A stretch of 64,000 nt of DNA from an uncultured Methanobrevibacter sp. (GTDB lineage Archaea > Methanobacteriota > Methanobacteria > Methanobacteriales > Methanobacteriaceae), in assembly GCA_900318035.1 (NCBI GenBank), contig ONJC01000003.1, positions 1-64,000 of the forward strand. The letters run 5' to 3'. The notes below the pieces were generated by a model. That model saw nothing but the letters and a program-made list of their open reading frames with translations, did no database searches and was not told the origin of the DNA. Position 1 is the stretch's first letter; every line of letters starts with the position of its first letter. The position numbers and the translations under genes are program-made. Of the stretch, positions 1-8,254 are shown piece after piece.

Positions 1-558
1 CCCCATCCACATAAAAAAAAATATAGACACTAACCCACTAAATGTGCAATTCATCCCCGGCTTAAAGAAGCCGGAGAATTCTTGCACAATAAAGTTAAAG
101 ATTTCAACCAGGTCATCTTCCTGAGGATGAGACTTTTGAAAAAAGCCCCTAGGTTTTTGCCTATATCTAATGTGCATCTGTGTGCATTTTGCAAAATCAT
201 AGGCAGGCAAAAGGTTCTTTTTGTTTGAGGGAAACGAATTGTCAGTCAGACAATTCCTCTTCAGGGCATCCAAATAGCCGATGCCATAGTCAATAGCCTT
301 TTTGTAATATGCCACAGCCTCATCATCATCTTCGGCATTTCGGGCAAGCTCCATATACTTTTCATAAGGCTCCCTGTACTGTCTAATACAATTGCCCCTC
401 ACAGTATTGAAATCTAAAGGTGCGGAACGTCTGTAATCATTATCGTATCTGCAACTCCTGTTTTGGTCTTCTTCTTCATTGTATCCGTGACCCCAGTTTT
501 GGGCATCCATAAAGCCGTCACCCCAATCCACCGGGTCTCCAATATGCCATTCATCCAT
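1..558 (-). CDS. hypothetical protein, 3' end outside the window
   Basis: An open frame of 186 codons starts at an ATG at 558-556 and has no stop before the left edge, so the C-terminus is missing. The N-terminus is unusual, rich in Trp, Asp, Asn and Tyr (begins MDEWHIGDPVDWGDG). Around residues 60-95 there is a charged helical stretch (KYMELARN, then AVAYYKKAIDYG) that resembles one Sel1/TPR-like helical hairpin. No signal peptide or clear membrane segment is seen. The upstream DNA carries a conserved inverted element (646-710) that is also found before the DUF2225 gene at 3582. I do not recognise the family. The continuous frame and protein-like composition support a real gene. Confidence 0.6.
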   Translation of the reverse strand, partial: MDEWHIGDPVDWGDGFMDAQNWGHGYNEEEDQNRSCRYDNDYRRSAPLDFNTVRGNCIRQYREPYEKYMELARNAEDDDEAVAYYKKAIDYGIGYLDALKRNCLTDNSFPSNKKNLLPAYDFAKCTQMHIRYRQKPRGFFQKSHPQEDDLVEIFNFIVQEFSGFFKPGMNCTFSGLVSIFFFMWMG

Positions 559-645
559 AAAATCCCTCCCATATATGTTAAGTTTTGTCTTTTGGCTGTT
601 GATGACATTTCCACACAACCAAAAATGTTTTCAGATATTGTTTTA

Positions 646-710
646 ATAACCGGTTATACACAATACTATATTATTATATTGAACTTCAAAGTATTTAAAC
701 ATTGTGTATA
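646..710. promoter_or_regulatory. inverted operator-like element shared with the 3582 gene
   Basis: Positions 646-664 read ATAACCGGTTATACACAAT, and 701-710 read ATTGTGTATA, the exact reverse complement of the 10 bases at 655-664. The two arms are 36 bases apart. The core of the first copy, ATAACCGGTTAT, is itself a 12-base palindrome. A 19-base copy with one difference lies at 3470-3488, directly before a TATA box for the DUF2225 gene. The position upstream of two genes suggests a transcription-factor site; the factor is unknown. Confidence 0.5.
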
Positions 711-773
711 AAATGTTATAAACTATAAGGTAAAAACACATCATTAATCGCCATCAGGCGTTTAGACATGCAA

Positions 774-807
774 GTAAGTACTTACACTCGAAAAACTATT
801 TATATAG
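774..807 (+). promoter_or_regulatory. palindrome and TATA box upstream of a possible small gene
   Basis: A perfect 12-base palindrome GTAAGTACTTAC (774-785) is followed by an A/T-rich TATA-like element, TATTTATATAG (797-807). A strong Shine-Dalgarno-like sequence AGGAGGTG follows at 844-851. The spacing fits an archaeal promoter with a start near 830, reading rightwards. The palindrome just upstream of the TATA box would suit a regulator. No experimental support is available from sequence alone. Confidence 0.35.
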
Positions 808-848
808 CTATTATAATATACAATAATTAACTGGCTATCAGTTAGGAG

Positions 849-998
849 GTGAAAAAGGAAAGTTGGAAACGACACCGCATCATAAAAAATGTCGCTAAAG
901 ACATTCGAAACAAACCGGTGAGATTAAGAAAACAATTACATAATGAGGCATGTTTTCAGGAAATGAAAGCAATTTTCAATCTGCGAGTCAATGTATAA
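849..998 (+). CDS. possible 49-residue basic protein
   Basis: A GTG-initiated frame of 49 codons (begins MKKESWKRHR, ends NLRVNV) follows the promoter-like sequence at 797-807. It is strongly basic, with many Lys and Arg. The weakness is translation initiation: AGGAGGTG at 844-851 overlaps the GTG, which is too close for a normal Shine-Dalgarno spacing, and there is no ATG nearby in this frame. It may instead be part of a leader for the dCMP deaminase gene starting at 1056, or a decayed gene. Confidence 0.25.
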   Translation: MKKESWKRHRIIKNVAKDIRNKPVRLRKQLHNEACFQEMKAIFNLRVNV

Positions 999-1055
999 TT
1001 AACATTAGCACCAAAAGTATAACATGATAAGATGAATTTCAATGGAGATGAAGAG

Positions 1056-1523
1056 ATGGCAGATGAAAAATCCACAAATGAAAACAATGCAAACCGTATG
1101 AGCAAAAACGAGTATTATCTTGCAATCGCCCTTGCAGTATCAAAAAGAAGTACATGTCTTAAAAGACGCTACGGTGCAGTAATTGTCAACAACGATGAGA
1201 TTGTCAGCACAGGATACAACGGAAATCCGAGAGGAGAGGAAAACTGCTGCGACAGAGGGGACTGTCAAAGAATGAACCTTCCATCAAATTCAGGCAACTA
1301 CAACGATTGCTTTTCAGTGCATGCAGAGCAGAATGCAATGATCAGCGCAAGCAGAAATGAAATGCTCGGTTCAACAATATATCTGGCCGGAGAAAAGTAT
1401 GATGATGGTGACTGGGTGGAAATAGATGATGCAGAACCATGCCCTATATGTTCCAGAATGGTGAAAAACTCAGGAATTGATAAGATAGTAAGCAAAAAAG
1501 GTATTTTTAATCTTCGCGATTAG
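1056..1523 (+). CDS. deoxycytidylate (dCMP) deaminase, ComEB family
   Basis: Zinc-dependent cytidine/deoxycytidylate deaminase fold, about 155 residues. It is expected to deaminate dCMP to dUMP for thymidylate synthesis in the cytoplasm. The catalytic zinc motif HAEQNA and the partner motif PCPIC are both present, and a CC-x4-C cluster between them fits the second zinc seen in dCMP deaminases. The N-terminal part has the expected KRRYGAVIV and GYNGNPRG stretches. I chose the ATG at 1056 because GGAGATG lies about six bases before it. An in-frame ATG at 1032 lacks a ribosome binding site and would add eight residues. Confidence 0.9.
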   Translation: MADEKSTNENNANRMSKNEYYLAIALAVSKRSTCLKRRYGAVIVNNDEIVSTGYNGNPRGEENCCDRGDCQRMNLPSNSGNYNDCFSVHAEQNAMISASRNEMLGSTIYLAGEKYDDGDWVEIDDAEPCPICSRMVKNSGIDKIVSKKGIFNLRD

Positions 1524-2373
1524 AAAATACAAAAAATCACAACTAAAAAAAAAAAAATAATTAAACATATTTGCCCAATGAGAAAATGCCTGGAGAATGA
1601 TGAACCTGACATTTTCATTGGGCCTTAGTGTTTCGCGTTTATTGCAGTGAAAACAAATCAAGTATTATCCAGCTTATGTGATGCATTTAAACCAGACAAC
1701 AATCCATGTCAATTCATATTCCTGCAATCGTAAAAAAACATGCATTTTTACATTTATAGATGAACAATATAATATTCCATAATTTCGGTATATTATATCT
1801 GCTAGAAAAACTTAAAAAGTTTTTCTAATATTATATATGATTTAAAGTTATATAAAATTAACTATAAGACAACTTCAACAATCTTGATGACTATCTGTTA
1901 ATTGAAAGTTAACTGTTACTATCTTTTTAATTTAAGAAAAACTTAAATTTAAATCTGCTTGAAAATTCCCATTTTAAAATAATTCTACGGCCATGCATTA
2001 TTAATATGCGAAAAACAGCGAAAATCTGCAGAGTTTTAATTATGTTTTTTATTCAATTATAAAAAAAATTATGTCATGAACATTTTTTAAAATAAGAAAC
2101 TAATTTTCGAACAAAACACTGATGTCAATGTCGCTTAAAAAAATGCATGAGAAAATATCCTAAGGGAAGATCTCCGCAGTCAGTATTTTTCATCATGTAC
2201 CTTTTTCCAATCCACAGGCCTTGGAGTGAGCCTTTTTGGATGGTTTTCAATATGATGCAATTTATACATTATCGGATTGCAGTAAATGAGCCTATTAAAA
2301 AAAGTAAATGAAAGAAATGAATGCTTTGATTCAAATTTCTTTCGAAACAAAATTAAAAAGAGCAATATTCCAC
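1524..2373. other. 850-base gap without a convincing gene
   Basis: The stretch is very A/T-rich. It contains an inverted repeat at 1573-1623, annotated separately. On the minus strand, 2180-2290 encodes a protein-like segment (ends RPVDWKKVHDEKY) joined to an implausible hydrophobic N-terminus. This may be the decayed tail of a lost gene, but I cannot name it. Nothing else stands out. Confidence 0.5.
1573..1623. repeat. inverted repeat / stem-loop
   Basis: GCCCAATG at 1573-1580 pairs exactly with CATTGGGC at 1616-1623. A further AAAATG/CATTTT pairing is offset by a two-base bulge, giving a long stem with a loop of about 20 bases. It lies 50 bases after the dCMP deaminase stop codon. It lacks a following T-run, so it is not a standard intrinsic terminator. 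It could be a structured 3' region or small RNA. Confidence 0.4.
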
Positions 2374-3006
2374 TCAGTAATCACCCCAGTTTGATGCACG
2401 CACACCATGAGGCAATCTTCTTACTTCGCATCGAATTCCCCTATAGTTTTTTACCGCATATGCAACTCCAGTATATGTATAGCCACCTCGTTTCACGGTA
2501 ACTTTTACACATTTTGAATAACCTGGGTAACTGCTTCCAACTCTGTGTAAAGAGTAATAAGCCTTTTTGGCCTGTTTTTTCATTTTAACCCATGTGCTCA
2601 TCTTGATTTTCCAGCTGTATTTTGATTTGCCCTTGAACTTTTTGTATACTGTCTTTTTGGCAGAAGACAATTTTTCCGGTTCATTGAGAGCCACAGACAG
2701 TTTGGCAGGCGCAGTTATTGTTGCACCAAGAACCGGGGCTTCACTGGCGCTTGTCAACACCACTTCTTTTTCACTGCTCATACCCAATACATCATTTGAC
2801 TGTGCATCTGAGTCTGCACTCTCATTGGAATCATTTTCAACAGCCTGTTGTGTGTTTGACTGTTCCAAAATAACTGTATCATTTTCCTGAGTGTTTTCCA
2901 TAGCTATTATCTCATCGGTTGAATTGTCATCAGCTGCAGATACACTTGCCAATGTTAAAGCCACCAATAAGACAATTGACAATATTCCAATCAACTTATA
3001 TCTCAT
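2374..3006 (-). CDS. secreted adhesin-like protein with basic C-terminal domain
   Basis: 210 residues. A clear signal peptide (residues 1-25, hydrophobic core LSIVLLVALTL, ending SVSAAD) is followed by an acidic low-complexity linker rich in Asn, Asp, Ser, Glu and Thr (about 26-100). The C-terminal half is basic and rich in Tyr and Lys, with the stretch STWVKMKKQAKKAYYSL. Similar basic C-terminal modules occur in exported Methanobrevibacter proteins (from memory). It is likely to bind the pseudomurein wall or anionic polymers; that role is inference. It is monocistronic, with a gap on both sides. Confidence 0.75.
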   Translation of the reverse strand: MRYKLIGILSIVLLVALTLASVSAADDNSTDEIIAMENTQENDTVILEQSNTQQAVENDSNESADSDAQSNDVLGMSSEKEVVLTSASEAPVLGATITAPAKLSVALNEPEKLSSAKKTVYKKFKGKSKYSWKIKMSTWVKMKKQAKKAYYSLHRVGSSYPGYSKCVKVTVKRGGYTYTGVAYAVKNYRGIRCEVRRLPHGVRASNWGDY

Positions 3007-3129
3007 GATTTAAACTCCTTTTTCAATCTATATAAATACATCTTAAACATATGTTATTTATATTTACCTAATTTGAGTTTTAAACATGAGACCTGTGTTC
3101 CCGTCAAAATATCCAACAGATGAATAATT

Positions 3130-3363
3130 CTATTTCAATTCATATCTAAGCGCCTGTGAAGGGCATTTGTCAATGGCCGCTGCTATTTCACTGGCAGGAG
3201 CCTGTGAAACATCAACCCATGGCCTTCTTGAGACATCAAATACCTTATTGTTTGATTTGATACATTCACCTGCATGTTTGCACAAATCCGGATTCCAAAA
3301 AACGCAGATTTCTTCATTTTCATAAGCTTTGTATCCTTTTGAAATCAATTCTTCCTTCAACAC
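3130..3363 (-). CDS. (4Fe-4S) mono-cluster domain protein, Fer4_19/DUF1271-like
   Basis: 77 residues. The pattern CKHAGEC followed by a distal KCPSQAL matches the divergent single-cluster ferredoxin domain (PF06902, YjdI-like). The sequence also has the family's FWNPDLC lead-in and WVDVSQAP stretch. It probably carries one iron-sulfur cluster and acts as a small electron carrier or sensor; the partner is unknown. It stands alone, reading away from the DUF2225 gene on the opposite strand. Confidence 0.8.
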   Translation of the reverse strand: MLKEELISKGYKAYENEEICVFWNPDLCKHAGECIKSNNKVFDVSRRPWVDVSQAPASEIAAAIDKCPSQALRYELK

Positions 3364-3469
3364 AATATCACCATAGGAAATACATTTTGATTTTAGTAAA
3401 TTGTATAATCTTCACATATATAAATTTTTTCAACACTGCCAATCCCACAAAAACAGAGACTCCTAAAAT

Positions 3470-3497
3470 ATAACCAGTTATACACAATGTTTATATA
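3470..3497 (+). promoter_or_regulatory. shared 19-base element and TATA box before the DUF2225 gene
   Basis: ATAACCAGTTATACACAAT (3470-3488) matches the element at 646-664 with one change. It runs directly into a TATA-like TTTATATA at about 3490-3497. The gene begins at 3582, after AAAGGAGATAAAC (Shine-Dalgarno GGAGAT). An element abutting the TATA box suggests either a repressor site or an activator site. Confidence 0.5.
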
Positions 3498-3581
3498 TGA
3501 CCTCAAACAAGATATGCCTTAGAGTTTAAGAACTCGAAACCGACTTTTAAAAACTATAAACACCATACAAAGGAGATAAAC

Positions 3582-4238
3582 ATGACCATAATCAGAAATT
3601 TGGAAATTGAATGCAGCGTATGCGGCAAAAAATCAACACACCCAGTACTTTCAAGTACAAATTCATTCGGCTCACCAGACCTTGACTTTAGACCACCCGG
3701 CATGAGCAGATCCACCATGAACACCTGGATTTTCGAATGTCCTCACTGCGGATATGTATCATCAAGACTAAACGAAAAACCTGAAATTGCCAGCGGTTTC
3801 CTGAAAACAGACAAATACATTAACTGCGACGGATTTGAATTTAAAAAAGACCTTGCAGAAAGATTTTTCAAAGGATATTTAATTGCGGATGAAGAAAAAA
3901 ATACTAAAAAAAGCTATTTTAATTTGCTTTACTGCATATGGGTATGTGATGACGCCGAAGATATCGAAAATGCCAGAAAAATAAGAAAGCTCTCCATTGA
4001 ATATCTTGATGAACTGATTGAAATCGGCGGTGAAGAAAAAAATGATTTTGTACTGATGAAGGCCGATCTTCTCAGGAGAAGCGGAGAGTTTGACAGGCTT
4101 ATCGAAGAGTACAATGATATAATCATGGAGGAGCAAATTTACAACATAATCATCACTTTCCAAATCATTAAAGCACGGCAAAGAGATGATGCATGCTACA
4201 CCTTAGACGACGTGAAAAAAGACATGCCACAACAATAG
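3582..4238 (+). CDS. DUF2225-family zinc-ribbon protein
   Basis: 218 residues. Two CxxC pairs, CSVC (residues 11-14) and CPHC (53-56), form an N-terminal zinc ribbon of the type found in DUF2225 proteins. A helical region follows (about 85-200) containing TPR-like spacing (SYFNLLYCIWVC, then NDFVLMKADLLRRSGEFDRLIEEY). No signal peptide is present. Function is not known for the family. The ATG at 3582 follows a good GGAGAT ribosome binding site. Its promoter shares an element with that of the gene at the left edge, which suggests co-regulation. Confidence 0.8.
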   Translation: MTIIRNLEIECSVCGKKSTHPVLSSTNSFGSPDLDFRPPGMSRSTMNTWIFECPHCGYVSSRLNEKPEIASGFLKTDKYINCDGFEFKKDLAERFFKGYLIADEEKNTKKSYFNLLYCIWVCDDAEDIENARKIRKLSIEYLDELIEIGGEEKNDFVLMKADLLRRSGEFDRLIEEYNDIIMEEQIYNIIITFQIIKARQRDDACYTLDDVKKDMPQQ

Positions 4239-4281
4239 ATCAAAAACACAAAATATTGAAATCCCATTTAAAATCGGGACA

Positions 4282-4317
4282 GGGAAAGGCACAGTTTTTA
4301 AAAACATGTCCTTTGCC
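4282..4317. terminator. imperfect hairpin between convergent genes
   Basis: GGGAAAGGCACAGTTTTT and AAAAACATGTCCTTTGCC are near-complementary and flank the A/T centre. The hairpin lies between the plus-strand gene ending at 4238 and the minus-strand gene ending at 4324, so a two-way terminator is plausible. Confidence 0.4.
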
Positions 4318-4323
4318 AAAACC

Positions 4324-4587
4324 TTATATTTTTTCAACTACTATTTTTCCTTTTTCAGTCAGCCTGTAAAGTCTTCCTTTTTTGGCATTCGGATTTATGC
4401 ATTCAACAAGTCCATGGTCAGAAAGCTGCCTGAGATTGTTTGACACATGATTTGTTCTTATCCCTGCTTCATTTCCAATCTGGGAGGGTATCTTTGGACC
4501 ATCCGCCAGGATTTTCATTACTTTACTCCTGTTTTTTGAGATTGTAATATATCCTACTTCAGCCCATAATTCATCTGAAAACTCCAT
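4324..4587 (-). CDS. winged-helix transcriptional regulator, ArsR/MarR-like
   Basis: 87 residues. The protein is a compact winged helix-turn-helix: helix 1 around SKNRSKVMKILADG, a recognition-helix region around IRTNHVSNNLRQLSDHGLVE, and a wing ending in YRLTEKGKIVVEKI. No ligand-binding domain or metal-binding Cys/His cluster is visible. It is therefore a minimal DNA-binding protein of the kind common in methanogens. GGTGATTT precedes the ATG. Its target genes cannot be read from the sequence. Confidence 0.8.
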   Translation of the reverse strand: MEFSDELWAEVGYITISKNRSKVMKILADGPKIPSQIGNEAGIRTNHVSNNLRQLSDHGLVECINPNAKKGRLYRLTEKGKIVVEKI

Positions 4588-4704
4588 TAAATCACCAATA
4601 ATATATTCATTAACTTATTAAATTTATATTTTTAGTCAAATATTTTTAACAGAAATTAAATTTCATAGAACAAAGAATAAATCAACGCTAAAACTTCGTC
4701 AGCA

Positions 4705-5154
4705 TTACTGTTTTTGCAAATATACGAATGAAAGCTCATCACTCATCTTTTTACAGTCAAATGCTTCATATCCGCACTTCTGATACAATCGCATATTATC
4801 TTCACTTCTTGTACTGGTGAAAAGTTCATATCTTGCGGCCGGAAAACAGCTTTCGATTTCTTCAAGAAGCATTCCTGCAAAACCCCTTCGCCTGTAATCC
4901 GGATGAACCATCAACTTGCCTATGTATGCTGTTCCATCTCTTAAATAAGCTCTCACTGATCCTATTATGACATTCTCATCAGTTACTAGTTTTAAAATCA
5001 CACCATTGTTGAATTCTTCCTGCAATTCTTCAAGTGTCTGTTTTAAGGGAGGGATGTCTCTGCTTTTAAACAGCTCCGCTTCACTTTGATATGCCAAATA
5101 CTGCAGAGCGAGTATTTCAGGCAAGTCAACATTTTTCGCCTTTAAAATTTCCAT
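4705..5154 (-). CDS. GNAT-family N-acetyltransferase
   Basis: 149 residues with a GNAT fold. The acetyl-CoA-binding motif A reads VHPDYRRRGFAGMLLEEIE (about residues 86-104), and the C-terminal part has YQKCGYEAF. The substrate is unknown. It lies 161 bases downstream of the aminomutase gene on the same strand and so may be co-transcribed. That raises the idea of acetylating a beta-amino acid, as AblB does for beta-lysine. However, it is much shorter than AblB, and the aminomutase is predicted to act on glutamate, so I keep it generic. Confidence 0.8.
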   Translation of the reverse strand: MEILKAKNVDLPEILALQYLAYQSEAELFKSRDIPPLKQTLEELQEEFNNGVILKLVTDENVIIGSVRAYLRDGTAYIGKLMVHPDYRRRGFAGMLLEEIESCFPAARYELFTSTRSEDNMRLYQKCGYEAFDCKKMSDELSFVYLQKQ

Positions 5155-5315
5155 AATCCATCCCCTTTTTTGTTATAATCAGGAATTGAAAAATCAAAAT
5201 AAACATAAAAAATCAGCAGGTCAAATAACCCGCAAAACATTCACAGAATCGATAATCATCATACAGATACTTTACTAATCCATTTTGTAATTACCTGCAC
5301 AGTAACAGGAATATT

Positions 5316-6557
5316 CTAATCAGTGAATTTATGCCTTACAGTCTTGTTTTCCCATGTTATCAACTTATAGCCGTCATCTTCGCATTCGATATTCTGCATC
5401 GGCACAAGAGGTACCTTTCCAAGTCCGCCGGGAGCATTGAGAACATAGGTCGGCTTGCACATTCCGCTTGTTCTGCCTTCCAGGTGCTTCATTATCTCAA
5501 GGCCTTTGGAAATATCAACCTGGAAGTGATTGATGCCCTTTATCTCCTTTGGATGGAACAGGTAATAATTGATTACACGAAACTTGTGCAGTTCCTCATT
5601 GGTTTTCTGAATGCAGTACTTGTCATCATTGACATTTCGAAGCAGCACCATCTGGTTTCTTACAAGAACCCCATGGTCAACAAGCAAGTCAATTGCCCTT
5701 ACCGCTTCCGGAGTGATTTCACAGGCATGATTGAACTGTGTCGAGAGCTGAACTCTATATTTTCTAAGAAGACAGACCAGTTCCTCATCTATTCTGAACG
5801 GAAGTGTTGAAAGTACCCTTGTACCTATCCTAATGACTTCAACATGGTTTATATCGGAGAGCTTTTCGAAAATCCTTTCAAGCTGATTATTCGGCAAAAG
5901 CAATGCATCTCCGCCTGTAACAAGCACTTCCCTTATGGTTTCATTGTTCCTGATGAATTCAATTGACTCGTCAATGTCCTCCCTTGGGGTATTCTTATCA
6001 TACTTGCCTATCAGTCTGCGGCGCTGGCAGTGCCTGCAGTACATCGGGCATGCATTTGTAACATTGATAATCAGCTTATTGGGATATCTTCGGGTTATTC
6101 TTCCTGAAGGATTGGACTGTTCCTCGTTCATAGGGTCAAGCTGTCCTCCTTCATCCAGTTCCCGGATATCCGGAATGGACTGCAATTTTACGGGACAGTT
6201 TGGATTATTAAAATCAATCAACGAAAAGTAATATGGAGTTATTGCAAATCTGTATTCACCACTTACCTTTTTTATGTTGTCATATTCCTCTTCTGTAAGG
6301 CTGACATATTTTGAAATTTCATCAACGGTGCTGATGCGGTTTTTCATCTGCCATTTAGGATTATTCCAGTCATCCTCTGTTGCATCAAGCTCTTTTAAAA
6401 TTTTATTTTTTGTATTTTCATATAATTTTTTTGAAAATTCGCTGAATCCGGTTCTAACTTTTGATTTATGCTCCATATCATCAATAGCTATTTTGTCTAG
6501 TTCATTTGATCGAATTAATGATTTTTTTCTATTGATGTTTATGATATCATTCCTCAT
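5316..6557 (-). CDS. eam: glutamate 2,3-aminomutase (radical SAM, KamA superfamily)
   Basis: 413 residues. The radical-SAM cluster motif CPMYCRHC (Cys170, 174, 177) and the PLP-lysine motif APGGLGK (Lys381) are intact. In lysine 2,3-aminomutase the substrate amine is held by two aspartates 37 residues apart (Asp293 and Asp330, clostridial numbering). Here the aligned positions are Lys337 (HPKEIKG) and Asn374 (LNAPGG), also 37 apart. Lys and Asn at these sites characterise glutamate 2,3-aminomutase. The product would be beta-glutamate, a compatible solute in some methanogens. The gene appears to have a very short leader, with no Shine-Dalgarno and a TATA element about 29 bases before the ATG. 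Confidence 0.8.
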   Translation of the reverse strand: MRNDIININRKKSLIRSNELDKIAIDDMEHKSKVRTGFSEFSKKLYENTKNKILKELDATEDDWNNPKWQMKNRISTVDEISKYVSLTEEEYDNIKKVSGEYRFAITPYYFSLIDFNNPNCPVKLQSIPDIRELDEGGQLDPMNEEQSNPSGRITRRYPNKLIINVTNACPMYCRHCQRRRLIGKYDKNTPREDIDESIEFIRNNETIREVLVTGGDALLLPNNQLERIFEKLSDINHVEVIRIGTRVLSTLPFRIDEELVCLLRKYRVQLSTQFNHACEITPEAVRAIDLLVDHGVLVRNQMVLLRNVNDDKYCIQKTNEELHKFRVINYYLFHPKEIKGINHFQVDISKGLEIMKHLEGRTSGMCKPTYVLNAPGGLGKVPLVPMQNIECEDDGYKLITWENKTVRHKFTD

Positions 6558-6580
6558 TTATTTAAATAATTTTAAAATAT

Positions 6581-6590
6581 TTTTTATATT
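6581..6590 (-). promoter_or_regulatory. TATA box of the aminomutase gene
   Basis: On the minus strand the sequence reads AATATAAAAA, centred about 29 bases before the ATG at 6557. No ribosome binding site is present, which fits a leaderless transcript. Confidence 0.4.
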
Positions 6591-6649
6591 GTTATAATAT
6601 TGTATGTTATCTAATATAATCTTTTTTAATATTTACTCTAAATTAGCAG

Positions 6650-6686
6650 ATTTATCGATAAATTAGAAATTTAATGTCATTATGAC
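6650..6686. promoter_or_regulatory. two palindromes upstream of the aminomutase promoter
   Basis: ATTTATCGATAAAT (6650-6663) is a perfect 14-base palindrome, and GTCATTATGAC (6676-6686) is an interrupted one. They lie 60-100 bases upstream of the aminomutase TATA box, in the 314-base gap after the NADAR gene. Either could be an operator. The first could also belong to the 3' end of the NADAR transcript. Confidence 0.25.
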
Positions 6687-6871
6687 CAACACGATTTATG
6701 TTAAAGTCCAATATTAAAGAAAAGCATCTAATCAAAAGAATAGAAATTAAAAAAAAATTAAAAATTGTTTAGAATATTTTCAAATTAATCCTCATCGACG
6801 GTTCACATTCATCAATCCATGAGCCTCATCCTGGAGTTTGTGAGATATTCAAATACAGTTCAACAGATATG

Positions 6872-8131
6872 CTAGAAAAATTCCCCGTCATCACTCATTC
6901 CGAGAGGAAACTCACATCTTTTAAGCCACAAATCCTCTGCAAGATCTTCAATGACATCCTTTTTCAAGTCCTCTTCAAAGTTTTTGCGTTCCCTTTCTAT
7001 GAATTCCTCTTCCACTTCTGTCCGGTTTACAAATACTCCTTCAAAGCCTTCGGGAAGCTGCAAAAGCAGTATCTGTGTTTTATCACCGACAGTGTAGATA
7101 TCCACAACCTTGAACCTTGAATCCTTTTTAGCCATATGGAGCCCCCAGTCGGTTCCCTGCTCAAAACCGGAAAAGTCAGCCATATATCCTGAGAGAATCA
7201 GATACCTGTGGGTTGTTATCATGCCGCCGATTCTGCTGGAAGCATCAACAAATGCCTTTTCCAGGATTATCTGACCGATTTCATATTTATCCGCAAGTTT
7301 TAAATCAAGATTTACATCACGGACATATCTTGAAGCATTCTCAAATGTGGTTTCAATCACCCTGTATTCGGGAGACTGTTTGTCATTGACATCCCTTTGC
7401 GGAACGTGATTGTTTTCGTAGGGATTCTTGTTCTGCAGATACTCTGTGTATTCCCAGTCAATCAGGTCTTCATTTTCACAAAGTCTTCGTATTTCATCCC
7501 TGAGTTCCATAAGTGCAAATCCGAAGAGATTTTCCTTGCCGCCCCATTCATCATCTGATGTGTAAACAAGAGACTTGTCACCTGTGGCGAGGAGTTTTTC
7601 CTTCAAATCCCTATCCTGCATAATCTTGTAATAGCATGCATTGAGGCATACTGTGTATTTGAATGTTTGCCAGAGCTCAAGATTATCGGAGGTCAAATCA
7701 AAGCCACTCTTCAGCTCTTCAAGTGTTACGTAACGGTCGCATTTTCCGAAGCTTGCATATTTTGAAAACAGAATCATGTGTTCTATTGAATCAAAACTGA
7801 ATGAATCATGTTGAAACTCGCCTTCAGCGTCAATTGTGATGAAATCATTCACTTCAATGTAGTCTTCACCAATCTGTGAGTATTTTGGAAGTCCGTCTTC
7901 ACTCCACAGATAGCCGAATGCAGGAAACCTGTTGAATTTTGATTTTCTCGGATTGAACAGCCAGTTTCTAGGCTGTGGGAATAGTTTTCGAAATTCCATG
8001 CTGCGCGGTGGTTCATTTAATGCATAGACTTCACCGTAGCCCATTCTCCATCCGATTGTCCAAGCGGAAAGCTCCGGATAAACCAGCCATCTTGGAGCCG
8101 CATATTTGCCTTCATCTGCATATTTTTTCAA
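6872..8131 (-). CDS. NADAR (YbiA-like) domain protein
   Basis: 419 residues. The central part (about 95-225) has the NADAR signature: SIEHMILFSKY, then NACYYKIMQDRDLKEKLLATG, then SDDEWGGKENLFGFALMELR. NADAR domains are N-glycosidases or hydrolases acting on ADP-ribose-type or riboflavin-precursor N-glycosides. Some reverse ADP-ribosylation of guanine. An N-terminal module (1-70, with IGWRMGYGEVYA) and a C-terminal module (about 280-360, SSRIGGMITTHRYLILSGY) are unassigned. The start is a TTG with GGGAGTGAT about three bases upstream. The gene is followed by a 314-base gap. Confidence 0.75.
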   Translation of the reverse strand: MKKYADEGKYAAPRWLVYPELSAWTIGWRMGYGEVYALNEPPRSMEFRKLFPQPRNWLFNPRKSKFNRFPAFGYLWSEDGLPKYSQIGEDYIEVNDFITIDAEGEFQHDSFSFDSIEHMILFSKYASFGKCDRYVTLEELKSGFDLTSDNLELWQTFKYTVCLNACYYKIMQDRDLKEKLLATGDKSLVYTSDDEWGGKENLFGFALMELRDEIRRLCENEDLIDWEYTEYLQNKNPYENNHVPQRDVNDKQSPEYRVIETTFENASRYVRDVNLDLKLADKYEIGQIILEKAFVDASSRIGGMITTHRYLILSGYMADFSGFEQGTDWGLHMAKKDSRFKVVDIYTVGDKTQILLLQLPEGFEGVFVNRTEVEEEFIERERKNFEEDLKKDVIEDLAEDLWLKRCEFPLGMSDDGEFF

Positions 8132-8254
8132 TGTATCACTCCCTTATTAAAAATAATAACGTTCTACAGTTCAAAAAAAAATCAATTTTGACCTATTGTC
8201 AATAGTAATAATAAATTGTGTTTAATAGGTTATAAACCTTTTGTTAATAAAATG

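Noticed and set aside
4705..6557. ablA/ablB pair for N-epsilon-acetyl-beta-lysine
   Set aside because: The aminomutase has Lys and Asn instead of the two lysine-binding Asp, and the GNAT is far shorter than AblB, so a beta-lysine pathway is not supported.
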